The position numbers were made by a program, and so were the translations under genes. Shown here piece after piece: positions 26,160-35,568 of a DNA stretch of 64,000 nucleotides. The notes beneath the pieces are model-generated. The model made no database searches, was not told the DNA's origin, and was given only the letters and a program-made list of their open reading frames with translations. The DNA is taken from contig NZ_JAENXS010000001.1 in assembly GCF_016612535.1 (NCBI RefSeq), forward strand, positions 1,761,501 through 1,825,500, given 5' to 3'. The number at the start of each line of letters is the position of its first letter. The stretch's first letter is position 1. The stretch is from Bradyrhizobium diazoefficiens (GTDB taxonomy: Bacteria; Pseudomonadota; Alphaproteobacteria; Rhizobiales; Xanthobacteraceae).

Positions 26160-26876
26160 TCAGGTATTCGGGATCGGCGCGGCGAAGGTCGTCATGTCGC
26201 CCTTCGGTCGCTTGTCGGTCATCGCCTGACCCTCGATCATGTAGAACACGGTTTCGGCGATGTTGGTGGCATGGTCACCGATCCGCTCGATGTTCTTGGC
26301 GCAGAACATCAGGTGGATGCAGAACGAGATGTTACGCGGATCCTCCATCATGTAGGTGAGGAGCTCGCGGAACAGCGAGGTGCAGATGGCGTCGACTTCC
26401 TCGTCGCCCTTCCATACCGCCATCGCGGCCGGCAGATCATGCGCGGCATAGGCATCCAGCACCGACTTGACCTGCTGCTGCACGAGGTCGGTCATGTGCT
26501 CGAGGCCGCGGAACAGTTTGAGCGGATGGAAATCCGTCTCCAGCGCCGCGACGCGCTTGCCCATGTTCTTGGCGAGGTCGCCGATCCGCTCGAGGTCGGT
26601 GGCGACGCGCATGGCGCCAACAATTTCGCGCAAGTCCACCGCCATCGGCTGGCGGCGGGCGATGGTGAGCACGGCGCGCTCCTCGATCTTCTTCTGGAGT
26701 GCGTCGATCTCCGCGTCGGTTGCGACCACGCGCTGGCCCAGCGCGACGTCGCGGCGAATCAGCGCATCGACGGAATCGACGATCATGCGCTCGGCGAGGC
26801 CGCCCATTTCCGCGACCGCCCGGGTGAGTTCCTGGAGGTCGGTATCGAAGGCCTTTGCGGTATGTTCAGAACCCAT
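26160..26876 (-). CDS. phoU: Phosphate-specific transport system accessory protein PhoU
   Basis: A 238-aa cytoplasmic all-helical protein that links the state of the Pst importer to PhoR and represses the regulon in high phosphate. It shows the two repeated PhoU units: MGGLAERMIVDSVDALIRRDVALGQRVVATDAEIDALQ in the first and MTDLVQQQVKSVLDAYAAHDL in the second, with a metal-binding type sequence ERIGDHATNIAETV near the end. The start MGSEHTAKAF is chosen; the longer upstream frame is only an antisense-like extension. It lies 11 nt after pstB. Confidence 0.95.
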   Translation of the reverse strand: MGSEHTAKAFDTDLQELTRAVAEMGGLAERMIVDSVDALIRRDVALGQRVVATDAEIDALQKKIEERAVLTIARRQPMAVDLREIVGAMRVATDLERIGDLAKNMGKRVAALETDFHPLKLFRGLEHMTDLVQQQVKSVLDAYAAHDLPAAMAVWKGDEEVDAICTSLFRELLTYMMEDPRNISFCIHLMFCAKNIERIGDHATNIAETVFYMIEGQAMTDKRPKGDMTTFAAPIPNT

Positions 26877-26887
26877 GTCCCGTCTCC

Positions 26888-27709
26888 TCAGCCGAACCGG
26901 CCGGTGATGTAATCCTGCGTGCGCCGATCGGTCGGCGACGTGAAGATCTTGCTGGTGTCGTCGAATTCGATCAGCTCGCCGAGATACATGAAAGCGGTCT
27001 TGTCGGAGACGCGGGCCGCTTGCTGCATGTTGTGGGTGACGATCGCGATCGTGTAGCTCTCGGACAATTCCTGGATCAGCTCCTCGACCTTGGCGGTCGA
27101 GATCGGGTCGAGCGCCGAGCAGGGCTCGTCGAACAGGATCACCTCGGGCCGCACCGCGACGGTGCGGGCGATGCAGAGGCGCTGCTGCTGGCCGCCGGAG
27201 AGCGACAGGCCGGAAGCGTTGAGCTTGTCCTTGACCTCGTTCCACAGCGCGCCGCCGCGCAGCGCCTTCTCGACGCGGTCGTCCATCTCGGACTTGGAGA
27301 TCTTCTCATAGAGGCGGATGCCGAAGGCGATGTTCTCGTAGATCGTCATCGGGAACGGCGTCGGCTTCTGGAACACCATGCCGACGCGAGCGCGCAGCAG
27401 ATTGAGATCGAGCTTGGGGTCGAGGATGTTGGTCTGGTCGAGCATCAGCTGACCGGTGACGCGCTGGCCCGGATAGAGGTCGTACATCCGGTTGAAGATG
27501 CGCAGCAGGGTCGACTTGCCGCAGCCCGACGGCCCGATGAACGCCGTGACGCGGTTGGCGCCGAGCACCAAATTGATGTTCTTCAGCGCATGGTGCTCGC
27601 CATAATAGAAGTTGAGGTTGCGCACGGTCACCTTGGCGGGCGCCTCCGGCAGCACTGGCGCTTGCGGCAGTCCACCGGCCGCGCTCATCGATACGGAAAG
27701 ATCACTCAT
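26888..27709 (-). CDS. pstB: Phosphate ABC transporter ATP-binding protein PstB
   Basis: The 273-aa ATPase of the high-affinity phosphate importer. Walker A is GPSGCGKST, the signature is [13 protein letters not shown], Walker B is [12 protein letters not shown], and the switch region is [13 protein letters not shown]. The family-typical start [19 protein letters not shown] and middle [18 protein letters not shown] match PstB closely. Its start overlaps the pstA stop by four bases. Confidence 0.97.
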   Translation of the reverse strand: MSDLSVSMSAAGGLPQAPVLPEAPAKVTVRNLNFYYGEHHALKNINLVLGANRVTAFIGPSGCGKSTLLRIFNRMYDLYPGQRVTGQLMLDQTNILDPKLDLNLLRARVGMVFQKPTPFPMTIYENIAFGIRLYEKISKSEMDDRVEKALRGGALWNEVKDKLNASGLSLSGGQQQRLCIARTVAVRPEVILFDEPCSALDPISTAKVEELIQELSESYTIAIVTHNMQQAARVSDKTAFMYLGELIEFDDTSKIFTSPTDRRTQDYITGRFG

Positions 27710-28551
27710 TTTGCGGTCCTCTCGGCGCCAAGGATGCGCGCACCAATATTAAGGGCAAGAACGGTCAGCGTGATGAGCAGCGCCCCGCTCCAGGCCAACT
27801 GCTTCCAGTAGGCGTAGGGGCTCTGCACGAAGTTGTTGATGGTGACCGGCAGGTTCGCCATCGTCTTGGTCAGGCTGAGGCTGAAGAACTGGTTCGACAG
27901 TGCGGTGAACAGCAGCGGCGCGGTTTCACCGGCGACGCGGGCGGTGGCCAGCAGGACGCCGGTGATCAGGCCCGAGCGCGCCGAGCGATAGGCGATCCGC
28001 TTGATCACCAGCGAGCGCGGCAGACCGAGCGCCGAGGCGGCCTCACGCAGCGCGTTCGGCACCAGCAGCAGCATGTCCTCGGTCGTGCGCAGCACCACCG
28101 GGATCACGATGACGGCGAGTGCGAGACAGCCGGCGAATGCCGAGAAGCCGCGCATTGGCACCACGACCGCGCCGTAGATGAACAGGCCGATGATGATCGA
28201 GGGCGCCGAGAGCAGGATGTCGTTGATGAAGCGGATCACCGAGGTCAGACGGTCGTTGCGGCCGTATTCGGCGAGATAAGTACCGGCGAACATGCCGAGC
28301 GGTGCGCCGATGCCGACTCCGATCACGGTCATGATGACCGAGCCGACGATGGCATTGAGCAAGCCGCCTTCGGTCGATCCGGGCGGCGGAGTGCTTTGGG
28401 TGAAGACCTGGAGCGTCAGCCCGGTCACGCCGTTGTAGAGCAACGTGATCAGGATCAGTGCGAGCCAGGTCACGCCGAAGGCCGCGGCGGCGAAGCAGAG
28501 GCCGCGGATGACGATGTCCTTGCGGCGGCGGCGTACATAGATCGGGTTCAT
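27706..28551 (-). CDS. pstA: Phosphate ABC transporter permease PstA
   Basis: A 281-aa inner-membrane permease with about six hydrophobic segments and the binding-protein-dependent transport loop ([49 protein letters not shown]), which includes the EAA motif that contacts PstB. The opening [34 protein letters not shown] fits the PstA group. It lies 4 nt after pstC. Confidence 0.95.
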   Translation of the reverse strand: MNPIYVRRRRKDIVIRGLCFAAAAFGVTWLALILITLLYNGVTGLTLQVFTQSTPPPGSTEGGLLNAIVGSVIMTVIGVGIGAPLGMFAGTYLAEYGRNDRLTSVIRFINDILLSAPSIIIGLFIYGAVVVPMRGFSAFAGCLALAVIVIPVVLRTTEDMLLLVPNALREAASALGLPRSLVIKRIAYRSARSGLITGVLLATARVAGETAPLLFTALSNQFFSLSLTKTMANLPVTINNFVQSPYAYWKQLAWSGALLITLTVLALNIGARILGAERTAK

Positions 28552-28555
28552 GGCG

Positions 28556-29560
28556 TTACTTCCCCGCCTTCTTTTCCAGCCGCAACAGCATCAGACGCGC
28601 CGCAGCCAGCACGAAGAACGTCAGAACAAACAGCAGCAAACCAAGCAGGATCAGGCCGGATTGATGCAAGCCGTCGCTCTCGGCGAACTCGCTGGCAATC
28701 GCGGCCGAGATCGTGGTGCCCGGAGCGAAGATCGAGGACGAAATACGGAACGAATTGCCGATGATGAAGGTCACCGCCATGGTCTCGCCGAGCGCACGGC
28801 CCAGCGCCAGCATGACGCCGCCAATGACGCCGACGCGGGTGTAGGGAATAACCACGCTACGGACGACTTCCCAAGTGGTGCAGCCAACTCCGTAGGCCGC
28901 CTCTTTCAACACCGGCGGCACCGTCTTGAAGACGTCGACGGAGATCGCGGTGATGAATGGCAATACCATGATCGCCAGGATCAGCGCCGCGTTGAACAGA
29001 CTCAGATAGGACGGCGGGCCGGCGAAGATCGCGCCGAGCACGGGAATGCCGTCAAAGATCTTGATCATGAAGGGCTGGAAAGTGTTGGCCAGGAACGGGC
29101 CGAGCACGAAGAAACCCCACATGCCATAGATGATCGAGGGGATGCCGGCGAGCAATTCGATGGCAATGCCGATCGGCCGGCGCAGCCATTGCGGGCAGAG
29201 CTCGGTCAGGAAGATCGCGATGCCCAGCCCGACCGGAATTGCGATCAGCATCGCAATCAGCGACGTGACCAACGTGCCATACATCGGCGTGAGCGCACCG
29301 AGCACCGGCGGATCCGCGGAAGGGGCCCAGCGCTCGGTCAACAGGAACGAAAAACCGAACGCCTTTGCCGCCGGCCACGCGCCGATGATCAGGGAAATGA
29401 TGATGCCGCCCAAGATCAGCAGCACTGAAATCGCGCTCACGCGCGTAATCCAGTAGAATGTGAGATCGCCCAGCCTGAAGGCGCTCAACGCCTTGGCGCG
29501 ATCGTACGGTCCGGCGGCTTCCAAAACCTGCGAGTCGCTTTGTACGGTCATCTCTGCCAC
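28556..29560 (-). CDS. pstC: Phosphate ABC transporter permease PstC
   Basis: A 334-aa inner-membrane permease that pairs with PstA. It contains several hydrophobic helices and the EAA loop [52 protein letters not shown] cytoplasmic N-terminal stretch of about 45 residues precedes the first helix, as is usual for PstC. The GTG start has AAGGGG seven nt upstream; an ATG three codons later is the alternative. It is separated from pstS by 175 nt holding a large hairpin. Confidence 0.95.
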   Translation of the reverse strand: MAEMTVQSDSQVLEAAGPYDRAKALSAFRLGDLTFYWITRVSAISVLLILGGIIISLIIGAWPAAKAFGFSFLLTERWAPSADPPVLGALTPMYGTLVTSLIAMLIAIPVGLGIAIFLTELCPQWLRRPIGIAIELLAGIPSIIYGMWGFFVLGPFLANTFQPFMIKIFDGIPVLGAIFAGPPSYLSLFNAALILAIMVLPFITAISVDVFKTVPPVLKEAAYGVGCTTWEVVRSVVIPYTRVGVIGGVMLALGRALGETMAVTFIIGNSFRISSSIFAPGTTISAAIASEFAESDGLHQSGLILLGLLLFVLTFFVLAAARLMLLRLEKKAGK

Positions 29561-29612
29561 GCCCGAGCCCCTTACTCAATCTACCTGTTTTTTGCTGGAT
29601 CGATCTGGTCGC

Positions 29613-29650
29613 CCGGATGCGGCGCTACGACTGTCGTGCGTCGCATCCGG
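29613..29650 (-). repeat. Intercistronic hairpin between pstS and pstC
   Basis: Arms CCGGATGCG and CGCATCCGG (9 bp) flank a 20-nt centre that itself holds ACGAC/GTCGT. No T run follows in the transcript direction, so mRNA stabilisation or partial attenuation is more likely than full termination. Confidence 0.6.
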
Positions 29651-29735
29651 ATCGATCGCTCTTTGCGGGCAAGCCCCCCGGAGACGGCGGCGGCGCATCA
29701 CGTTCGCCGCGGTCCCCGGGGAAAGCTTTTCGCAA

Positions 29736-30746
29736 TCAGCTCTTGATGTCCGCCGACCAGGTCTTCTCGATCTGCTTGATCACCGGCTCGGGCATCGGGA
29801 TGTAGTCGAGGTCCTCGGCCATCTTCGCGCCCTTATCGAAGGAGAACTTGAAGAACTTGAGCGCGTCCTGGACGGCCGCCTTGTCGGTCGCGTCCTTGTG
29901 GATCAGGATGAAGGTCGAGGCCACGATCGGCCAGGACTTGTCACCCGGCTGGTCGGTCAGGATCAGGTAGTAGCCAGGCGCATGTGCCCAGTCGGCATTC
30001 GAAGCCGCGGCCTGGAAACCCTCGTTGGTCGGCTGCACAGCCTTGCCGGCCTTGTTGACCAGCCCGGTATAAGTCAGCTTGTTCTGCTTGGCATAGGCAT
30101 ACTCGACGTAACCGATCGAGTTCTTGGTCTGGCCAACGTTGGCGGAAACGCCCTCGTTGCCCTTTGCGCCGACGCCTGCCGGCCATTCGACGGCGGTGCC
30201 GGAACCGACCTTGGACTTCCAATCCGCGCTGACTTTCGCCAGATAGTCAGTGAAATTGAAGGATGTTCCAGAAGCGTCCGAACGATGCACGATCGAGATC
30301 GCCGCCGAGGGCAGAGTGACCTTCGGATTGAGCTTCTTGATCGCAGGATCGTCCCACTTGGTGATCTTGGCCTGGAAGATGTCGGCAAGGGTCTGACCGT
30401 CGAGCATGATGTCGCCGGGCTTCACACCGTCGATATTCACCACCGGAACGATGGCGCCCATGATCATGGGCCACTGCGCAAGACCGTCCTTGTCGAGCTG
30501 ATCCGACTTCAGCGGAGCGTCGGTGGCGCCGAAGGTCACGGTCTTGGCCTGTACCTGCTTGATGCCGGCACCCGATCCGATCGACTGGTAGTTCACGACT
30601 CCGCCGGTATCCTTCTTGTACGCGTCAGCCCACTTGGAAAGAACCGGGAAGATGAAGCTGGAACCTGCGCCCGTAATATCGGCGGCGTAAGCCGACGACG
30701 ATGCGGCGACCAAGCCAGCAGCGACGATAGTTTTGATGAAATTCAT
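29736..30746 (-). CDS. pstS: Phosphate-binding periplasmic protein PstS
   Basis: The 336-aa periplasmic phosphate receptor of the Pst importer. A signal peptide ([20 protein letters not shown]) is followed by [20 protein letters not shown], the phosphate-contacting N-terminal motif, then [37 protein letters not shown] and NEGVSANV, all at expected positions of PstS. The start used has GGAGACCAGC in front; an ATG four codons earlier overlaps that ribosome site. A Pho box lies about 90-115 nt upstream, so PhoB should induce the gene at low phosphate. Confidence 0.97.
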   Translation of the reverse strand: MNFIKTIVAAGLVAASSSAYAADITGAGSSFIFPVLSKWADAYKKDTGGVVNYQSIGSGAGIKQVQAKTVTFGATDAPLKSDQLDKDGLAQWPMIMGAIVPVVNIDGVKPGDIMLDGQTLADIFQAKITKWDDPAIKKLNPKVTLPSAAISIVHRSDASGTSFNFTDYLAKVSADWKSKVGSGTAVEWPAGVGAKGNEGVSANVGQTKNSIGYVEYAYAKQNKLTYTGLVNKAGKAVQPTNEGFQAAASNADWAHAPGYYLILTDQPGDKSWPIVASTFILIHKDATDKAAVQDALKFFKFSFDKGAKMAEDLDYIPMPEPVIKQIEKTWSADIKS

Positions 30747-30834
30747 GCTGGTCTCCATACAGGGGAGCGAAGCGCCATCCGCGCCCGATCGCGCTCCCCG
30801 TGCCGCCCCTTTAGGAGCGGTCGGCTGTGCTTTT

Positions 30835-30863
30835 ACGAAGGTTTCGTGACAGTCGGATGACGG
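30835..30863 (-). promoter_or_regulatory. Pho box upstream of pstS
   Basis: On the minus strand the sequence is CCGTCAT-CCGA-CTGTCAC-GAAA-CCTTCGT. The first two 7-mers, 4 nt apart, match the CTGTCAT-N4-CTGTCAT PhoB consensus closely, with a weaker third unit in the same phase. It lies between phoR and pstS. Confidence 0.85.
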
Positions 30864-30890
30864 AGCTAAGCAACTGAAATCGCGGTTGTT

Positions 30891-32189
30891 TTAGACTGGA
30901 ACCGCAGGCCTGGCCTGGGGAAAACATGCGGTGAAAGTGGCGCCCTGTCTGGGCACGCTTTCGATCAAAAGCCGTCCGCGATGACGGTTAAGAATATGTT
31001 TCACCAGCGATAATCCCAATCCGGTTCCGCCCTGAGAGCGGCTGTCGCCGACGTCCACCCGGTAGAAGCGCTCGGTCAGGCGCGGCAGGTGCTCGGGCGC
31101 GATGCCGGGGCCGAAATCGCGCACCAGGACCCGGATTTCCTGAGCTCCATCAGTGGCCGTGCCTGATGTCAGCGACACGATGACGCGTCCGCCCGAGGCG
31201 CCATATTTGAGCGCGTTCTCGATCAGATTCTCGAACAGGCGCAGCAGTTCCTCACGATCACCCGCGATCATCACCGGCCCTTCCGGCAAATGGGTCTCGA
31301 CCTCGACCTGGCGTTCCCGGGCCAGCGGCTCGAGCCCGTCGGCGACCTGGAAGATGATCGGCAGCAGGTCGACCAGGGTATCCGGCCGCACATGGGCCGA
31401 CAGCTCCACCCGCGACAGGGACAGCAGATCGTCGATCAGGCGCGCCATGCGGGTCGCCTGGTTGTGCATGATGCCGAGGAAGCGCTCGCGCGCCTTGGGA
31501 TCGTCCTTGGCCTGGCCCTGGAGCGTATCGATGAAGCCGGAGAGCGCAGCCAGCGGCGTGCGCAATTCGTGGCTGGCATTGGCGACGAAGTCGGCGCGCA
31601 TCTCCTCGACCCGGCGCAGCGGCGTCTGGTCGTGGAAGGTCATCAGCATGCATTTGTCGGCGCCACCGAAATTGGTCGGCACCGGCACCGGGGTGATGAT
31701 CAGCTCCATCCAGCGATCGACCGGCACATGGTCGAGATAGGTCGCGCGCCGTGGCTCGGTGGTCGCAATCGACTCGCGAAGCGCCGTGATGATCTCCGGG
31801 GAGCGCAGCGCGAACTGGGCGAGTTCGTTCCTGCGCAGCGCCGGCGCGAGCTGGGCGGCCGCGGCATTGAGATGGATGACGCGGCCGGCGCGGTCGAGCA
31901 GCACGGCCGGATCCGGCATGCCGGCGACCACCGCGGCCACTGCCGCGTTTTCGACCGGATTGACACGGCGGGTGTCCTCGCGCGAGGCGGCGGTATCATG
32001 CAGCCGCCAGGGGATCAGCGCAGCGGCCGCGATGCAGAGGAACACAGTCGCCGCGCGCACCACCGACAATTCGCCGAGCGACACGACCACCGACAGCGCC
32101 AGCGCTGCGGCGATCAGGATGATGGTCGAGTGCCGCAGCCGGTCGGACCATGGCTGGGCGGAGGGAGACGAGGGAGCGTCGATCGCCAT
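30891..32189 (-). CDS. phoR: Phosphate regulon sensor histidine kinase PhoR
   Basis: A 432-aa inner-membrane histidine kinase partnering PhoB. Two hydrophobic segments lie at about residues 20-60, then a PAS domain (near GMPDPAVLLDRAGRVIHLNAAA), the dimerisation/phosphoacceptor helix FVANASHELRTPLAALSGFIDTL with the phosphorylated His, and the ATPase domain with N box LIENALKYG, DFGPGIAPEHLPRLTERFYRVD and GGTGLGLSLVKHIL. There is no large periplasmic sensor domain, typical of PhoR, which senses through PstSCAB-PhoU. It is the first gene of the regulon block. Confidence 0.95.
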   Translation of the reverse strand: MAIDAPSSPSAQPWSDRLRHSTIILIAAALALSVVVSLGELSVVRAATVFLCIAAAALIPWRLHDTAASREDTRRVNPVENAAVAAVVAGMPDPAVLLDRAGRVIHLNAAAAQLAPALRRNELAQFALRSPEIITALRESIATTEPRRATYLDHVPVDRWMELIITPVPVPTNFGGADKCMLMTFHDQTPLRRVEEMRADFVANASHELRTPLAALSGFIDTLQGQAKDDPKARERFLGIMHNQATRMARLIDDLLSLSRVELSAHVRPDTLVDLLPIIFQVADGLEPLARERQVEVETHLPEGPVMIAGDREELLRLFENLIENALKYGASGGRVIVSLTSGTATDGAQEIRVLVRDFGPGIAPEHLPRLTERFYRVDVGDSRSQGGTGLGLSLVKHILNRHRGRLLIESVPRQGATFTACFPQARPAVPV

Positions 32190-32222
32190 CGGGGCGGGCT
32201 TCTCCTTAAGGGCTTGTGCCGG

Positions 32223-33278
32223 TCAGACGCCGCTGTCTCTACGCTCTCTCACATAGGCGGCTTCAGGCGGTGGGCCTGGATCGAGCTTGAGCGCCGCCTG
32301 CTGCAGGCGCTTCGATCGGGCGCCGATGATAACCTCGCGAAACGTCAGCAAGATTACAGATATGACGAAGGGCGACAAATAATAGAGGACGCGGAACAGC
32401 AGCATACCGCCGAGCAGTTCCTCCCGGTCCATCTGCCAGAGGCCGACCAGCATGGCGGCGTCGAACACCCCGAGCCCGCCGGGCGAATGGCTGGCGAAGC
32501 CGAGCAGCGTCGCCGAGACGAAGATCACCGCGACCACGACGAAGCCGAGATTGGGCTCGTCCGGGACCAGCACGTACATCGCGAGCGCGCAGAAGCCGAG
32601 ATCGATGATGCCGATCGCGATCTGCAACAGCGTCAGCGGGCCGCCCGGCAGCACCACGGTCCAGGGACCGCGGCCGACCGCACGCGGCTGGGTCCAGACC
32701 CAGACCACATAGCCGACCAATGCGGCGAGGATCATCATCGCGATCGTCCGGTTCAGCCAGGGCGGCAGCTGGTCGATCGCAGTGGCCGCCTCCGGATGAT
32801 AGGAGATGCCGAGGCCGAGCACGGCGGCGTTGCCGAGCCAGAAGGTGAGGCCGGCGAGGAAGCAGATCTTGGCGACGTCGATCGCGTTGAGGCCATAGGC
32901 GGAATAGATGCGATAGCGCACCGCACCGCCGGTGAAGACGCTGGCGCCGACGTTGTGCCCGATCGAATAACTGGAGAAGGCCGCGAGCGCGTTGATGCGA
33001 TAGGGCACGTGGGAATGGCCGATCGCGCGCACGGCGAACAGATCGTAGAAGGTCAGCGTGAAATAGCCCGCGGCGACAAACAGCGCCGCCATCGCAATCT
33101 GGCGCGGCTCGGTGCTCTTGATCGCTTCGATCACCTCGTTCATGTCGATGCCGCGCAGCATGTGGTAGAGCACATAGCAAGCGATGCCGATGACCGCGAT
33201 GCTGATCACAACTCCAAGCTTATGCAGGATTTGCTTCTGGCGCAGAACCGACATCGCCCTGCGTATGGCTTCCAGCAT
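32223..33278 (-). CDS. UPF0104 / lysylphosphatidylglycerol synthase-type transmembrane protein
   Basis: A 351-aa polytopic membrane protein matching the flippase-like membrane part of MprF (lysylphosphatidylglycerol synthetase TM region), with about eight hydrophobic helices. Conserved segments include NALAAFSSYSIGHNVGASVFTGGAVRYRIY and HSPGGLGVFDAAMLVGL. The cytoplasmic aminoacyl-transfer domain of true MprF is absent, so lipid or glycolipid translocation is the most that can be inferred. It lies 33 nt upstream of phoR on the same strand, so it may share that transcript. Confidence 0.85.
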   Translation of the reverse strand: MLEAIRRAMSVLRQKQILHKLGVVISIAVIGIACYVLYHMLRGIDMNEVIEAIKSTEPRQIAMAALFVAAGYFTLTFYDLFAVRAIGHSHVPYRINALAAFSSYSIGHNVGASVFTGGAVRYRIYSAYGLNAIDVAKICFLAGLTFWLGNAAVLGLGISYHPEAATAIDQLPPWLNRTIAMMILAALVGYVVWVWTQPRAVGRGPWTVVLPGGPLTLLQIAIGIIDLGFCALAMYVLVPDEPNLGFVVVAVIFVSATLLGFASHSPGGLGVFDAAMLVGLWQMDREELLGGMLLFRVLYYLSPFVISVILLTFREVIIGARSKRLQQAALKLDPGPPPEAAYVRERRDSGV

Positions 33279-33730
33279 CTAGACCTCGAACAACGCTTCA
33301 GCGGCCAGGGTGGCCGGCGAACGGGCGAACGACGCACTGGCACTCAACGACCCCTCGCCGCCGGCTCCGGCATCGCGCATGCCCCCCGCCCTTCCACTAG
33401 CGCGTTTTGCGCCGGAGTGGAATTCGCCAATTCGAACAAAAACACGTGCTTTCAGTATTTTAGGCAGGGTTGCGGGCTCCTGATGCACGGTTTGGCGCTT
33501 TCGGCGGCAAGGCTGAGGCGAATCTCCATGGCAATCCTGCGCAGGGGCCATGAAGTTTTGATGATTTCGGCTGCACAATGTTCCGTCACGCCTTAAGCCG
33601 AAATCAATCTATAGGCCGCATCCGCCTGTTGTAAGAGGGACACCCGCAGCGATTGTGCAAGGATTTTCCGATAGGCCAAAAGCCGGGAGCGCCGCGCCCT
33701 CATTCCCAACGGTCAGGGTGCATGGCAACA
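33279..33730. other. Intergenic region without a recognisable gene
   Basis: About 450 bp between the UPF0104 gene and a small membrane-protein gene. No ORF with a convincing ribosome site is seen on either strand. The part near 33415-33470 (GGAATTCGCCAATTCGAAC, ATTTTAGG) is A/T-richer than its surroundings and could be the promoter for the UPF0104-phoR side. Confidence 0.5.
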
Positions 33731-34036
33731 TCACAGAGCCGCAGGCTGGCTGCGCGAGACCACCCAATAGCGCAGCCACGCACCGATGGTGCAGCCGACG
33801 AGGTAGCAGGCGAACATGATCAGGCCGAGATCGAGCCAGTAGCCGAAACGACCCGGGACGACATGCGCAAACGAAGCCGCAACCAGTCCCGCAACGAGCA
33901 CGGCGAGCCAGCGCGCGGTCGTCTTCGAGGTCCCGTTGCCGCGCTGGACCACGGAAATCCAGCCCATGCAAAAGCCCAGCAGCAGCGAGCCGATCAGCCA
34001 GCCCATATGGAACGAGACGAGATAGGGCATCGTCAC
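33731..34036 (-). CDS. Small membrane protein of unknown function
   Basis: A 101-aa protein with three probable membrane helices (around PYLVSFHMGWLIGSLLLGFCMGW, WLAVLVAGLVAASFAHVV and WLDLGLIMFACYLVGCTIGAWL). No family recognised. Its ATG overlaps the stop of the preceding OmpA/BON gene (ATGA), so the two are translationally coupled and probably work together in the envelope. The C-terminal tail is basic and short. Confidence 0.75.
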   Translation of the reverse strand: MTMPYLVSFHMGWLIGSLLLGFCMGWISVVQRGNGTSKTTARWLAVLVAGLVAASFAHVVPGRFGYWLDLGLIMFACYLVGCTIGAWLRYWVVSRSQPAAL

Positions 34037-35427
34037 CTCACCAGAAATTCGATGCGGCGGTTTTGCGCCTTGCCGTCGTCGGTGTCATTGCCGGCGACGG
34101 GCTGCGTGCTGCCATAGCCGACCGCGGTGAAACGGTCAGCCGGCAGGCCGGCCTTGACCAGATAGTCGATCACCGATTGCGCGCGCTTCTCCGAGAGCGC
34201 CTGGTTGAAAGCGTCTTCGCCGTCGGAATCAGTGTGGCCGGCGACCTCGATATTGCTGGTGGGACAGCGCAGCGCGGTCTCGATCAGATGGTCGAGAATG
34301 CCGGCGGAATCAGGATCGATGTCGGCGCGCTTGGATTCGAAGCGGATCTTGCCCTTGGCCAACAGCTCCGAGAACAATTGCTGGCAGACGGTGCCGTCGA
34401 CCGGCCCTGCCGCGGGCTTCACCGTGATCTCGGGTTTGTATTGCCAATTCTTCGGAAAGTCCTTGCCGAGACCCGCACGGATCTCATTCGCAGCACCTTC
34501 GTACAGCGCATCGCCCGACAACTTGACCTCGCGATCGGACACGACGAGTGTGCCGGTCGACAGCCGCGACAGCGCGCCGAGCGCTGCGACCACGGCGATG
34601 TTGAAGGAGGTGGGCGCGCCGATGCTGGCCTTCAGATTGTCGACAACCTTCTCGTTGAAGAGTTTTCGCGACACGCTGGTCGCGATGTTGGCGTGAACGT
34701 TGTTGTCGGGCACGTAGCCGGTCAGCGTCACGGTGGCCGCGACCGGATCCTTGTAGGCCTGGAAGATGTAAGGCGGCGCCTTGATCTCGTTGGCGGCGAT
34801 CGAGAAGCCCTCGGGGAGGTTCTTCAGCGCGGCTGCGATCGCCTCGCGGCCGCCGAGGTCGCGCGCCATGCCCGACAGATTGACCTTGGTATCGGTGATC
34901 GTGATCTTGCCGTCCTTGAGCTTGCCGATCTGGTCGAGCAGCAGCATCGCGGCGGCCTCGAACCGCGGCGGCGCACCGCGGGCCAAGCCCATCTGATCGG
35001 CCACCTCGACGCCACCGACCTCCTTGCGCGCGGCCTCCGCCAGCCGGTCCTTCATCGACGGCAGCGGCGCGGAGCCCGACAGCGTCACCCGCACCACGTC
35101 GCGCTCGGCGTTCCAGACGAAGGGTTTTGCTTCGGGAGCCAGCCGGGTGGCATCGTCGACCAGGCGCACGCCGGCAACATTCTCGACCGCCATGACCGCG
35201 TCGCGGCGGCCCTCCTCGGAGAAGGCGTCGGCCGCCAAGCTGACGTCGCGACCGTCGACCGCGATCCGGGTCTTGTCCAGAACGGTGTCCTTGAGTGCGG
35301 CGGAACTGCGAGCCGACAGGTCAGCCTCGACCGGCAAGGTGTCATTCCAGGCCGCAAATCCCCACATGACGGCGAGGGGGATCAACCCCGGCCACCATTT
35401 GCTGGCCCACCTGAAAAGCTTCTGCAT
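34033..35427 (-). CDS. OmpA-family protein with BON-type repeats
   Basis: A 464-aa envelope protein. One N-terminal membrane anchor (WWPGLIPLAVMWGFAAW) is followed by a long region of BON-like repeats (for example DKTRIAVDGRDVSLAADAFSEEGRRDAVMAVENV and KDPVAATVTLTGYVPDNNVHANI). It ends in an OmpA peptidoglycan-binding domain (IRFESKRADIDPDSAGILDHLI, then VAGHTDSDGEDAFNQALSEKRAQSVIDYLVKAG and GYGSTQPVAGNDTDDGKAQNRRIEFLV). The design is that of ArfA/OmpATb of mycobacteria, linking inner membrane and peptidoglycan. It is coupled to the small membrane protein gene downstream. Confidence 0.88.
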   Translation of the reverse strand: MQKLFRWASKWWPGLIPLAVMWGFAAWNDTLPVEADLSARSSAALKDTVLDKTRIAVDGRDVSLAADAFSEEGRRDAVMAVENVAGVRLVDDATRLAPEAKPFVWNAERDVVRVTLSGSAPLPSMKDRLAEAARKEVGGVEVADQMGLARGAPPRFEAAAMLLLDQIGKLKDGKITITDTKVNLSGMARDLGGREAIAAALKNLPEGFSIAANEIKAPPYIFQAYKDPVAATVTLTGYVPDNNVHANIATSVSRKLFNEKVVDNLKASIGAPTSFNIAVVAALGALSRLSTGTLVVSDREVKLSGDALYEGAANEIRAGLGKDFPKNWQYKPEITVKPAAGPVDGTVCQQLFSELLAKGKIRFESKRADIDPDSAGILDHLIETALRCPTSNIEVAGHTDSDGEDAFNQALSEKRAQSVIDYLVKAGLPADRFTAVGYGSTQPVAGNDTDDGKAQNRRIEFLVR

Positions 35428-35568
35428 TCGACGACCCGAACTCTGGAACCGGAGACAAAACAAACCCTTGGCGGGCTGTCAAACCGGAAATGCGGCCCTT
35501 TCGGAGGCCGTGCGTGGACAATTGGAATAACTTTTTCTTCAAGGGTCATTCCTTAAGTTGAGGGCGGA

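Noticed and set aside
29460..33596. Very long open frames on the plus strand opposite pstS/pstC and opposite phoR/UPF0104 (466 and 768 codons)
   Set aside because: They lie antisense to well-recognised genes, have the Arg/His/Asp-rich composition of mirrored GC-rich coding DNA, and show no domain.
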